From: Ardenticatenales bacterium
GTDB lineage: Bacteria > Chloroflexota > Anaerolineae > Epilineales > Epilineaceae
DNA: 64,000 nucleotides
Assembly (NCBI GenBank): GCA_020853525.1
Contig: JADYYS010000028.1
Coordinates: 1-64,000, forward strand
Direction of reading: 5' to 3'
The notes beneath the pieces were generated by a model, which worked only from the letters and a program-made list of their open reading frames with translations, made no database searches and was not told the origin of the DNA. The translations under genes were made by a program, and so were the position numbers. Each line of letters opens with the position of its first letter. Position 1 is the first letter of the stretch. Shown piece by piece: positions 5,894 through 14,462 of the stretch.

Positions 5894-8791
5894 TCACAGC
5901 ACGTCGATCGCATCCACGTCCACCCGCCACCCCGGCGGCGGCGGTGCCTCGGCCAGCAGCGCGTGGCCGTCCGGCGAGCTGAGGACGATCTGCCAACGGC
6001 ACTTGCCGCGCTGCCGGTGGAAGAACGCCGGCGCCGGACCGCGCACCATCGTGTAGGGCAGGCCGAGGCGGGCGGCGGCGGCCTCGAGCTGTTGCGCGTA
6101 CGCCCGCGCGGCCGGCTCGGCCGCCGCGTCGTGCGCATCCGTGACCCACAGCAGGCGCCACAGCGGCCGCCACGGCGGGTAGCCGTGCTGGGCGCGGAAC
6201 GCGATCTCGCGGGTGTAGTAGCCGGCGAAGTCGTGTTGCGCGGCGAGCGTGATCGCCGGGTGGTCGGGGTTGTACGTCTGGAAGATCACGTGCCCACCGG
6301 CCGCCGATCGACCGGCCCGCCCTGCCACCTGCGCCAGCAGTTGGAACGCCCGCTCGCCGGCGCGGTAGTCCGGGAAGTGCAGCGCGGTATCGGCCGAGAC
6401 GACACCGACGAGCGTGACGAGCGGCAGGTCCAAGCCCTTCGTGATCATCTGCGTGCCGATCAGCACGTCCGCCTGGCCGCTGCTGAAGCGCGCCATCAGC
6501 GCGGCATGCGCGCCGCGCGCCTCGGTCGTGTCGGCATCCCAGCGGAGCGTCCGGACGCCCGGGAAGGCGGCTTGCGTCTCGCGCTCCAGCCGCTCCGTCC
6601 CCAGGCCGACGTAGCGGATCCGGTGGCTCGTGCACGCCGGGCAGAGCATGGGCGGCGGCTCGGTGTGGCCGCAGGCGTGGCACACCAGCCGCGCCGTCAC
6701 CCGGCCCGGACGGGCCGCATCGAGACCGGCCACGTGCTGCGTGAGCGGCGCGTCGCAGCGCGGGCAGACCTGGACGTGGCCGCAGTCCCGGCACTGGACG
6801 AACGTCGCGCTGCCCCGTCGGTTGAGGAACAGGATCGCCTGCTCGCCCGCGACGAGCGCGTGCTGAAGTGCCGCCATCAGCGGCCGGCTGAAGATGGACG
6901 TGTTTCCGGCCCGCAGCTCGGAGCGCATGTCGACGATGCGGACCGGCGGCAGCTCGCCATGGCCCGGCGCCGTCGTCGCTGCCCCGCCGCCCGCCGCAGC
7001 CCGCGGATCCGCCGTCATCACCCGCCGCGGCAGCTCGATCAGCGTCCAGACCCCGCGCCGGGCGTGCCAGTACGACGTCACGGCCGGCGTCGCACTGCCG
7101 AGCACGACGGCGGCGCCCACCCGCCGGGCGCGCTCGATCGCGACGTCGCGCGCATGGTAGCGCGGCGTGCGGTCCTGTTTGTACGCGTCGGCGTGCTCTT
7201 CGTCGACGATCACCAGGCCCAGGCGCGGCAGCGGGCTGAACACGGCGGATCGTGAGCCGACGACGACGGTCACCGCCCCGGAGCGGGCGCGCTGCCACGC
7301 TTCGCGGCGCTCGGCGGGCGACATCTCGGAGTGCCAGAGCCCGACCATGCCCGGGAAGCGGGCTTCGAATCGATCCACCATCTGCGGCGTCAGCGCGATC
7401 TCCGGCACGAGGACGATCGCTTGTCGGCCGCGCGCGGCCACGTGCGCGATCGCGCGCAGGTAGAGCTCGGTCTTCCCGCTGCCCGTCACGCCGTGGAGCA
7501 GCGCCACCGGCGGCTCGACGGGCGGTCCGCCGGCCTCCGGTCCGTCGCCGCCGTCCAGCAACGGCGCCAGCTGCGCCCAGGCGCGCGTCTGGTCGGCCGT
7601 CAACGGCGGAACGGCCTCGCCGCGTCCGTTCCCGTCGCCCGAAGGCGACGCGCCCTGCGACGCGGGCGGCCATCCTGCGGATGCCTCCGCCCGCACGATC
7701 GCGATCAGGCCGGCCCGTTCGAGCGCCGCCAACGTCGCCGCCGTGGCCGCCGTCCGGCGGACGACGTCGGCCGTCGGCGCGGCGCCGCCCGATGCGGCCA
7801 GGTACTCCAGGGCCTCGACGTGCGCCGTCACCCGGCGCAGCGCGTGTTCGGCGGCGCGGGCGCGGGCGCCGTGGACCTGCAGCACGACGACGTCCGCCGC
7901 GGTCACCCCGCGCACCCGCTGCACTCCGTCCACCGCCGCAGCCTCCGCCTCCGCCTCGTCTGCCGGGGCGGGCGGCGCGACGAGCACGAGGCCGTCCGCC
8001 GCCAGCCGGGCGAGCGCACGCGCACCGCCGCCCGGTGTCACGCCGCCCGTCGCCGCGCCAAGCTCGGCCGACGTGGGCAGCACGATGTCCGCCCGGCGCA
8101 GCCACGCCAGCGCGTCGGCCGCGGCGTGCGGGCGGAGCTTGGCGAGGGCGGCGTCCACGGTCGCCCCGTCGGCGACGAGGCGGCGCGCAAAGACAGCCGA
8201 CCTGGCGCGCGGCGCGAGATCTGGATCGTCGAGCAGCTCGATCAGCCCGCCGGCCAGCGCGGCGGCGAGCGCCGCGGCAAACTTCCGCGACCCGACCGCC
8301 TTGCGGAGGGCGGACTCCGTCCGGCGGCGCTGCCGGCCGAACGCACCGACGAGGGCCAGCACGTCCGCGTCCGCGCCGAACGCGGCCACGGGCGCATCCG
8401 TGCGGCGGTAGCGGCGCGGGGCGGCGGTGTCCGTGCCGGGCGGCAGGAAGGGCTGGAGGCAGCTGAAGAAGGGCGCTCGGTAGTGCCTGGCGATCCAGCG
8501 CGCCAGCGACACGCTTTCGGGCGTCAGCCACGGATCCCCGTCCACGACGGCCTCGATGTCGCGGACGCGGCCGAGGTCCGTGCGCGCGGCCAAGCCGACG
8601 ACGATGCCGATCAGGCGCTGCCGGCCGAACGGCACGCGGACGCCGCTGCCGATGTGAACGGCGTCCGCGAGCGGGCCGGGGATGGCGTACGTGAAGACGT
8701 CCGGGGACGGCGCATCCGGCGCGGCCGGGTGCGGTCGACCGAGGTCGGTCGGTAAGTCGACGGCGACCTCGGCGAACGGCCAGCCGCCCAT
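5894..8791 (-). CDS. priA: primosomal protein N' (replication restart helicase PriA)
   Basis: 965 residues. The N-terminal DNA-binding part (about 1-330) is followed by a superfamily 2 helicase core: Walker A GVTGSGKTE near residues 433-441, VPEIALTP, DEEH, GSATP, and the C-terminal helicase motifs ending in QVAGRAGRS. Eight cysteines in four CxxC pairs between about residues 667 and 717 (CRDC, CPRC, CHAC, CPAC) form the two zinc sites typical of PriA. PriA reloads the replisome at stalled forks. The stop codon of gmk overlaps the ATG (TGATG), so the two are translationally coupled; a GTG one codon earlier is an alternative start. Confidence 0.95.
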   Translation of the reverse strand: MGGWPFAEVAVDLPTDLGRPHPAAPDAPSPDVFTYAIPGPLADAVHIGSGVRVPFGRQRLIGIVVGLAARTDLGRVRDIEAVVDGDPWLTPESVSLARWIARHYRAPFFSCLQPFLPPGTDTAAPRRYRRTDAPVAAFGADADVLALVGAFGRQRRRTESALRKAVGSRKFAAALAAALAGGLIELLDDPDLAPRARSAVFARRLVADGATVDAALAKLRPHAAADALAWLRRADIVLPTSAELGAATGGVTPGGGARALARLAADGLVLVAPPAPADEAEAEAAAVDGVQRVRGVTAADVVVLQVHGARARAAEHALRRVTAHVEALEYLAASGGAAPTADVVRRTAATAATLAALERAGLIAIVRAEASAGWPPASQGASPSGDGNGRGEAVPPLTADQTRAWAQLAPLLDGGDGPEAGGPPVEPPVALLHGVTGSGKTELYLRAIAHVAARGRQAIVLVPEIALTPQMVDRFEARFPGMVGLWHSEMSPAERREAWQRARSGAVTVVVGSRSAVFSPLPRLGLVIVDEEHADAYKQDRTPRYHARDVAIERARRVGAAVVLGSATPAVTSYWHARRGVWTLIELPRRVMTADPRAAAGGGAATTAPGHGELPPVRIVDMRSELRAGNTSIFSRPLMAALQHALVAGEQAILFLNRRGSATFVQCRDCGHVQVCPRCDAPLTQHVAGLDAARPGRVTARLVCHACGHTEPPPMLCPACTSHRIRYVGLGTERLERETQAAFPGVRTLRWDADTTEARGAHAALMARFSSGQADVLIGTQMITKGLDLPLVTLVGVVSADTALHFPDYRAGERAFQLLAQVAGRAGRSAAGGHVIFQTYNPDHPAITLAAQHDFAGYYTREIAFRAQHGYPPWRPLWRLLWVTDAHDAAAEPAARAYAQQLEAAAARLGLPYTMVRGPAPAFFHRQRGKCRWQIVLSSPDGHALLAEAPPPPGWRVDVDAIDVL

Positions 8792-9540
8792 CACAAGACG
8801 ATGGGCGCCCCGCGTGCGACGCGGGCGACACGGTGCTTCTCGGCGCGGATGATCGCGGTGATCGTGTCGACGGTCACGTTCAGCTGGTCGCGTCGATTCA
8901 CGACGACGTAGTCGAAGTCGACGGCCAGGCGCATCTCTTCGCGGGCGGTGGCGATCCGGATCTTCAGCAGGTCGGCCGGCTCGCTCTTGCGCTCGCGCAG
9001 CCGCCGCTCGAGCTCGGCCACGCTCTCGGCCACCATGAAGATCAGGATCGCGTCGGGCACGAGCTTGCGGATCGTCCGCGCGCCCTGCACGTCGATCCGC
9101 AGCACCACGTCCTGTCCGCTGGCGAGGGCTGCGCGGACCTGCTGCTTGGGGATGCCCTTGTAGTCACCATAGACGAGCGCGTACTCCAGCAGCTCGCCCT
9201 GGTCGATCATCTCGGCGAACGCGGCGACGTTGATGAAATGGTAGTCGGCGCCGTCGACCTCGGTCGTCCGCCGCGGCCGCGTCGTGGCCGTCACGACGAA
9301 GTGGAACGGGAAGCCGATCGACTTCATCGCCTTGAGCGCCTCGTCCTTGCCGACGCCCGACGGGCCGGAGATGACGATCAGCAGCGGCGGCGGGTCCTGG
9401 AACCGTTCGACGAACTCGTCACGCGCGTCGATCGCAGCGTCATCGGTGCCGAGCGTCGACGCGATGCCGTCGGCACGCGTGATGCCGTCGATGGCGCGGT
9501 CGGGTTCGGGGAGAGCGGGCGCTTGGGGATCAGCATCCAA
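8791..9540 (-). CDS. gmk: guanylate kinase
   Basis: 249 residues; converts GMP to GDP with ATP. The P-loop GPSGVGKDE is at 59-67, followed by TTRPRRTTEVDGADYHF, LEYALVYGDYKGIPK and IDVQGARTIRK, all family signatures. Typical Gmk proteins start about 5-10 residues before the P-loop; here about 50 extra residues rich in Asp/Ala precede it, read from a TTG because no in-frame ATG or GTG exists. The N-terminal extension may be a real disordered tail, or the start may be mis-set. It is followed by priA with TGATG overlap. Confidence 0.9.
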   Translation of the reverse strand: MDADPQAPALPEPDRAIDGITRADGIASTLGTDDAAIDARDEFVERFQDPPPLLIVISGPSGVGKDEALKAMKSIGFPFHFVVTATTRPRRTTEVDGADYHFINVAAFAEMIDQGELLEYALVYGDYKGIPKQQVRAALASGQDVVLRIDVQGARTIRKLVPDAILIFMVAESVAELERRLRERKSEPADLLKIRIATAREEMRLAVDFDYVVVNRRDQLNVTVDTITAIIRAEKHRVARVARGAPIVL

Positions 9541-9796
9541 CGATCAAGCGATCCTTGCCGGCGGTCGGGTGAAGACGTGATTGTTCCAGAGCGGGTCGGC
9601 CGTGTCCAGCGCGCGCCGCGGCGGAGCATGACGCGGGCGCGTCGCTTCCGAGCCGGCCGGTGACCGCACACCCAGGCAGCCGCGCGGTCCGCCGTGCGAC
9701 GGCTGCGCAACGCCCGTCCGGTACCCTGTCCGGCGCCCCCTGATCACCGTGGCCCGTCGCCCCCATCGACGGCCGCTCGCTTTCAGGAGAATCCCC
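9541..9796. other. divergent intergenic region between gmk and the M23 peptidase
   Basis: 256 bp without a convincing gene. It should contain the promoters of the gmk-priA operon and of the M23 peptidase. A TACCCT (9722-9727) is a weak -10 candidate for the plus strand. No strong hairpin or repeat was seen. Confidence 0.4.
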
Positions 9797-11209
9797 ATGG
9801 TGTCGATCGGGTCGTATGCGTCGTCCGCGCCGCCGAAAGCGCGGCGGCGCGGCGCGGCCGGCAGGCGTTGGGCGCTCGCGTGCTGGGTCGTGGGCGTGGT
9901 GTGGCTGGTCGCCGTCGGCCGCGCCGGGGCACAGAGCGACCATCCGGCGCCGGACTGGGACCCGCCCTACTGCAGCGAGCAGCCGCGGATCACGGCGGTG
10001 TACGACAACGACGTGCCGTTGTACGGCCGAAACGGCCGGACTGTCCTGTTCAGCGGCCACGACGTGCAGCCGTGCGGCCTGCAGTACGACGGGCACAGCG
10101 GCTGGGACTATGCGCGCAGCGGCGGCCGCCAGGCATGCGGCGGCGGCGAGCGCCCTGCGTTCGCGTCGAGCATCGTGCTGGCCAGCGCGTCCGGCACGGT
10201 GCGCCGCTCGCGCTGGTTCGCCGAGCGGCACGACGGCAACGCGGCCGGCTACGGTCTCCACCTCGACCTGCATGCCGCGGACGATGGCCATGGCGAGCTG
10301 TCGCACCTGTACGGCCATCTGGCGACGGTGTTCGTCGAGGAGGGCGCGGCGGTGGAGAAGGGCCAGCCGATCGGGGCCGTCGGCACGACCGGCAACAGCA
10401 CCGGGCCGCATCTCCACTTCCAGGGGGCCAAGGGTGGGCGCGGCGATGTCAGCGACCAGACGTTCGACGTCTTCGGCTGGAACGCCCGCTTCGATGCGGG
10501 GTACCGCTACCCGGGCTTTCCGCAGCCTCACCGCGGCAACGGCTGGCCGTTACGCGTCTACGCACCGGGCGCCGGCGGCCCGCCATGTCCCGCCTCGTGC
10601 GGCGAGCGGGTCGTGGAGGAGGACGATCCGGCCGTCCGGCGCGGCTGCGCGGCAGGCGACACGCCCGCCGACTGCCCGTTCTGGTTCCACGACCCGCGCG
10701 GCCGGGGCGGCGGCCACTTCTGGACCCATCCGAACGGCTCGAGCAAGGACTATTGGATCCGCTACCGATGCCCGGGCTGTGCGCCGGGTTCGTATCTGGT
10801 CGAGGCATTCGTGCCGTTCGGCGCCGACATCGCCAACACGCACATCGCTCGCTGGGAAGTCGGCGACCGGGTCTCGGTCATGGACCAGCACCAGGAAGGC
10901 GACCGGTGGCAGCCGGTCGGCCTCTTCGCCTTCGACGGCGAGCCGGTCGTCGAGCTGAACGACCGCACGGATCGCTACGACTATGTCGCGCCGGCGGACA
11001 TGCGGATCGGCGCGGATGCCGTGCGGTTTCACCGGGTCGGCTGCGGCGGGGGCGGCGGCTTCAGCGGCGGGTCGGGCGGCGGTGGGACGCCGATGACGAC
11101 GGCCAGCCCCGCGTCGACGAAGTCCGCCACACCGAACGTGCCGACCACCCCGACCGCATACGATGCGCGCACGACGACCCCCTCGGTCGCCACCGGGGAG
11201 CCGCACTGA
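9797..11209 (+). CDS. secreted M23-family zinc metallopeptidase
   Basis: 470 residues. A membrane/signal segment (about 25-45) ending AVGRAGAQ directs export. The LytM/M23 fold carries HSGWDY at 100-105 (first His and Asp ligands), HLYGHL at 170-175 and TGPHLHF at 202-208 (the HxH ligand). Intact ligands predict peptidoglycan endopeptidase activity or binding. A Trp/Cys-rich C-terminal domain (about 250-410, with WFHDPRGRGGGHFWTHPNG) and a Gly then Thr/Pro-rich tail follow. The ATG at 9797 is chosen for the CAGGAGA site 7 bp upstream. A lipoprotein gene follows after 59 bp and is probably cotranscribed. Confidence 0.9.
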   Translation: MVSIGSYASSAPPKARRRGAAGRRWALACWVVGVVWLVAVGRAGAQSDHPAPDWDPPYCSEQPRITAVYDNDVPLYGRNGRTVLFSGHDVQPCGLQYDGHSGWDYARSGGRQACGGGERPAFASSIVLASASGTVRRSRWFAERHDGNAAGYGLHLDLHAADDGHGELSHLYGHLATVFVEEGAAVEKGQPIGAVGTTGNSTGPHLHFQGAKGGRGDVSDQTFDVFGWNARFDAGYRYPGFPQPHRGNGWPLRVYAPGAGGPPCPASCGERVVEEDDPAVRRGCAAGDTPADCPFWFHDPRGRGGGHFWTHPNGSSKDYWIRYRCPGCAPGSYLVEAFVPFGADIANTHIARWEVGDRVSVMDQHQEGDRWQPVGLFAFDGEPVVELNDRTDRYDYVAPADMRIGADAVRFHRVGCGGGGGFSGGSGGGGTPMTTASPASTKSATPNVPTTPTAYDARTTTPSVATGEPH

Positions 11210-11268
11210 TGGGCAGGACCGTCGCAACACCACAGCCTCGCCGCACCACACGAAAGGAACACATCGCC

Positions 11269-11997
11269 ATGGTCCGCCGGATCATCGCCCCGCTGATCGT
11301 CCTCGCCGCCGCATCCGTGCTGGCAGCCGCGTGTCAGCCGATGCCGCGGTCGTCGTCGCTGCGGCCACTGTCCGCCCAAGGCTATCCGCAACCCGGCACG
11401 TCGACGCCACCGCCTAGCGCCACCGCGACGCCGACTGCCGACGCCGACGGCTTCCTGCCGCCACCCGACGCGCCGCCCGGCCAGCTCGTGCGCCTCTCCG
11501 ACAGCCCGTACGCCGACGTGCTCGGCGGGCTCCAGGACGCGATCGATGGCGGCGACGGCGCATGGTTCGATGATCGCACGCCGGAAGGCCGCCGGGTGCA
11601 CGTGTTCGGCGTCGGCCAAATGGACAGCGAAGGCGGCACGAGCGCGGACGGCGAGGCGATCGGCGCCTTGGCCGACGCGTTCTTCCGGGCCGGTGCGCGG
11701 CCACGCATCCAAGCATACTTCGAGGGCGTCGGCGAAACGACGGTGTGCCTTTACGTGCTGACCCATGCCTGGCAGGGCGACGTGCCGTACCCCGGCGTCG
11801 ATGACGTCGGCGGTGCCGAGCCCGTCGGTGGGCAGCCGCCGGCGACGGTGCCGCTCGACGGAGCCGCGCTCCACATCTGCCGCGACCAGCTGGGCGAATG
11901 GCTGCTGCGCGATTGGATCCACGGCGGCTACCACGAGACGATCGAGCGGTTGGGCGCGTTCGCACCGACCTGGCCGTTGTACGTCGTTCGTCCGTAG
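11269..11997 (+). CDS. hypothetical lipoprotein
   Basis: 242 residues starting MVRRIIAPLIVLAAASVLAA with a lipobox LAAAC whose Cys is residue 22, so the mature protein should be lipid-anchored. A Thr/Pro linker (residues about 40-65) separates the anchor from a globular part containing FGVGQMDSEGGTSADGEAIG and LLRDWIHGGYHETIE. I do not recognise the family. The GAAAGGAAC ribosome site precedes the ATG. It lies directly behind the M23 peptidase and is followed by a 13-bp hairpin, so the two may form a cell-envelope operon. Confidence 0.7.
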   Translation: MVRRIIAPLIVLAAASVLAAACQPMPRSSSLRPLSAQGYPQPGTSTPPPSATATPTADADGFLPPPDAPPGQLVRLSDSPYADVLGGLQDAIDGGDGAWFDDRTPEGRRVHVFGVGQMDSEGGTSADGEAIGALADAFFRAGARPRIQAYFEGVGETTVCLYVLTHAWQGDVPYPGVDDVGGAEPVGGQPPATVPLDGAALHICRDQLGEWLLRDWIHGGYHETIERLGAFAPTWPLYVVRP

Positions 11998-12018
11998 TCG
12001 CGAGCGGGACGCAGGCGT

Positions 12019-12059
12019 CGCCGCAGGTGCAGCCTGGTCGCCGGGTTGCACCTGCGGCG
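12019..12059. terminator. perfect 13-bp hairpin between the lipoprotein gene and tmk
   Basis: CGCCGCAGGTGCA (12019-12031) pairs perfectly with 12047-12059 around a 15-nt loop, in the gap between two convergent genes. No T-tract. Likely a transcription terminator. Confidence 0.5.
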
Positions 12060-12078
12060 CACGCCGAACCCTGTCCCG

Positions 12079-12144
12079 GCGCCCGCGAAGGCAGGCGCGC
12101 TGTGATGCCCAGCGCCGCCCGCAACGACGGCTTCAGCCGTTGAT
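12079..12144. repeat. interspersed inverted-repeat element, partial copy overlapping tmk
   Basis: Carries the inner arm (a GCGCCCGCGAAGGCAGGCGC variant, 12079-12100) and the outer right arm (ACGACGGCTTCAGCCGTTG, 12124-12142) of the element at 4868-5041. The outer arm includes the tmk stop codon (12133-12135 on the minus strand). The left half of the element is missing. Confidence 0.65.
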
Positions 12145-12819
12145 CGCGATGCGCACCACCCCCCACGCCGCCTCGACCACGTCGTCCACCGCAAGCCCCG
12201 CATCGACGACCCGCCATCGGCCCGGCTCCGCCGCCGCCAACGCCCGGTAGCCCGCTGCCACTCGCTCGTGGAACGCGACGCTCTCGGCGTCGAGCCGCGT
12301 GATCGCCCCACCCTCCGCGTGCCGGCGGCGCAGGCCTTCCTGGACGTCGACGTCGAACAGCACCGTCCGGTCGGGCTCGAGCCCGCCGGTGGCAAAGGCG
12401 TTCATCGCTCGGAGCGCATCCAAGTCGAGGCCGCGCCCATTGCCCTGATAGGCCAGCGTCGAGTCCGTGTAGCGATCGCACAGCACGACGCATCCGTTCG
12501 CCAGCGCCGGGCGGATGATCTGCGCCACGAGTTCGGCGCGCGCGGCGCCGAACAGGAGCGCTTCGGCGGTGGGCTGCAGGCCGCCCGAATCCTGGTCGAG
12601 GAGGACGGCGCGCACACGCTCGCCGGCCCGCGTGCCGCCCGGCTCGCGCGTCTCGACGACGGCGCGCCCACCGTCCCGCAGACGCTGGGCGACGGCGCGC
12701 ATCACCGTCGTCTTGCCGGCGCCCTCCGGGCCCTCGAACGTGATGAACCGGCCTGGAGACCCCCGGCCTGCAGGCCCGCTTTCGCCGCCGCCGGCGTTCG
12801 CATCGTCGGCGTCGCTCAT
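12133..12819 (-). CDS. tmk: thymidylate kinase
   Basis: 228 residues; phosphorylates dTMP to dTDP. FITFEGPEGAGKTTV places the P-loop at 30-37, followed by TREPGGTRAGE, the DRYTDSTLAYQG substrate motif and a lid region (DVQEGLRRRHAEGG). The first 24 residues are an acidic/Gly-rich extension upstream of the usual start. The ATG overlaps the stop of the R3H-ATPase by 4 bp (ATGA). The last codons and TGA come from the right arm of an interspersed repeat, so the extreme C-terminus (...RIAING) may be altered by that element. Confidence 0.93.
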   Translation of the reverse strand: MSDADDANAGGGESGPAGRGSPGRFITFEGPEGAGKTTVMRAVAQRLRDGGRAVVETREPGGTRAGERVRAVLLDQDSGGLQPTAEALLFGAARAELVAQIIRPALANGCVVLCDRYTDSTLAYQGNGRGLDLDALRAMNAFATGGLEPDRTVLFDVDVQEGLRRRHAEGGAITRLDAESVAFHERVAAGYRALAAAEPGRWRVVDAGLAVDDVVEAAWGVVRIAING

Positions 12820-14462
12820 CCCTCGACGCGCGAGATCCGCACCCGGCGGTGCGGGTCCTTGCCGCGCGAAAGACTGGCCAGGTTCGCCTCGCGGGCCAGA
12901 TCGTGCTGCTGACGGCGAATGAACGCGTTCGCCGGCGCCAAGTCGATGAACTCCCGCCGGCCGGTGCGGATCACATGAATCGCATCGTACGTCTCGCGCA
13001 GCGCGGCCTCGTCAGGGTCGGCGACGGGCTGCAGGCCGTACAGCTCGGCCAGTACCTGCTCGATCTGGCCGAACGTGTTCGAGCGCAGCACGTACGTCGG
13101 CACCCCCTGCACCTCGGCGTCGCTGATGACGACGGGCCGCTTGCGGTAGTAGCTCTTCAGCGTGATCAGCGCATCGGCCTCCGCCAGCTCGTCGACGAGC
13201 GCCATCGGCACCCCGAGCGTCTTCGCGCTCTGGCGGAGACGGCTCTGGCTCACGCCGTACGCGAAGACGCGCCGCAACTGCACCGGAGGAGGATCGGCCG
13301 ACGGCGCACCTTGGGCGGTTCGAAGGGCCTCGGCCTCGCGCGCGAGCGGGTCGCGCGCGGCGCGGCCGGTGCGGCCGTCGCGCGTCCAGCCGGCTCCGTC
13401 GGGACTTGGGCGACCGGAGAGCGCGCCGCGCAAAGCGGCGCGCTGCTCGACGGGCGGCGGCAGTGGCGTACCGGCCTCGACGACCGTCTGGCCCTCATCG
13501 TCCAGATACCGCAGCTCGGGCGCCAGCACGCGGCCGCGCAGCAGCGCATCGACGGCCGAGGCGACGTTTGGGTGGACCGTAACGCGGTGCCAGTCCTGGA
13601 TCTCAAGCGCCACATCGAACGTCGGCGGCGCCCGGCGCTCGAGGACGCTCTTCTGCGTCCCGCGGCGGCGCGCCTCCTCGTCGGACAGCGTTACGCTCTC
13701 GATGCCGCCGACGAGATCGGACAGCGTCGGATTCATGATCAGGTTCTCGAGCGTGTTGCCGTGCGCCGTGCCGATCAGCTGAACGCCGCGCTCGGCGATC
13801 GTGCGCGCCGCCTGCGCTTCGAGCTCGCGGCCGATCTCGTCGATGACGACGGCCTCGGGGTTGTGGTTCTCGACGGCCTCGATCATCACCTCGTGCTGCA
13901 GCGCCGGCTCGGGTACCTGCATTCGCCGCGCCCGCCCGATCGCGGCGTGCGGGATGTCGCCGTCGCCCGCGATCTCATTGGAGGTGTCGACGATGACGAC
14001 CCGCTTCTGCTGCGCCAGGATCCGCGCCGCCTCGCGCAACAGCGTCGTCTTGCCGACGCCCGGCCGCCCGACGATCAGCACGCTCTGCCCGCTCTCGATC
14101 ACGTCGCGGACGATCTCGGCCGACCCGGCCACCGCCCGCCCGGCGCGCAGCGTGAGGCCGATCACATCGCCGCGGCGGTTGCGGAGCGCCGAGATCCGGT
14201 GGAGCGTGCGGGCGATGCCTGCGCGGTTGTCGCCGCCGAAATCGCCGATGCGCTCGACGACGTGCGCCAGATCGTCCGCGCCGATCTCGTACGCCTCGAA
14301 AACCTGGAAGCCGGCATGGGACCGAACCTCGGGGTTGCGCCCGAGGTCCATCACGATCTCGACGATGTCGTTGGCCTCGTTGAACGCCCGCACCACACTC
14401 TGGAGACGCGCGGGCAAAAGGTCGATCAGCAGTGCGACTTCGCTGGCGGATTGATCGATCAC
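12816..14462 (-). CDS. AAA ATPase with C-terminal R3H domain (SpoIIIAA/Ycf45-like)
   Basis: 548 residues. Residues about 1-120 form a conserved lead-in; the ATPase core has Walker A VGRPGVGKTT at 131-140, VVIVDTSNEI, and AVVIDEIGRE as Walker B. The C-terminal part ends in an R3H-like segment (FIRRQQHDLAREANL), a single-stranded nucleic-acid-binding motif. Relatives occur in cyanobacteria, plastids (Ycf45) and Chloroflexota; the cellular role is not established. GTG is chosen because GAGGAGGG lies at ideal spacing. Its start overlaps the upstream gene by 4 bp (GTGA), and tmk overlaps its end by 4 bp, so the three form a tightly coupled operon. Confidence 0.88.
   Translation of the reverse strand: MIDQSASEVALLIDLLPARLQSVVRAFNEANDIVEIVMDLGRNPEVRSHAGFQVFEAYEIGADDLAHVVERIGDFGGDNRAGIARTLHRISALRNRRGDVIGLTLRAGRAVAGSAEIVRDVIESGQSVLIVGRPGVGKTTLLREAARILAQQKRVVIVDTSNEIAGDGDIPHAAIGRARRMQVPEPALQHEVMIEAVENHNPEAVVIDEIGRELEAQAARTIAERGVQLIGTAHGNTLENLIMNPTLSDLVGGIESVTLSDEEARRRGTQKSVLERRAPPTFDVALEIQDWHRVTVHPNVASAVDALLRGRVLAPELRYLDDEGQTVVEAGTPLPPPVEQRAALRGALSGRPSPDGAGWTRDGRTGRAARDPLAREAEALRTAQGAPSADPPPVQLRRVFAYGVSQSRLRQSAKTLGVPMALVDELAEADALITLKSYYRKRPVVISDAEVQGVPTYVLRSNTFGQIEQVLAELYGLQPVADPDEAALRETYDAIHVIRTGRREFIDLAPANAFIRRQQHDLAREANLASLSRGKDPHRRVRISRVEG

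Noticed and set aside
5781-8831. 1016-residue open frame antiparallel-shifted within priA
   Set aside because: Arg/Pro/Ala-rich shadow of priA in another frame; the priA frame carries all family motifs.
11029-12051. 340-residue minus-strand frame opposite the M23 and lipoprotein genes
   Set aside because: No motif, no ribosome site, composition of a high-GC shadow frame; plus-strand genes explain the region.
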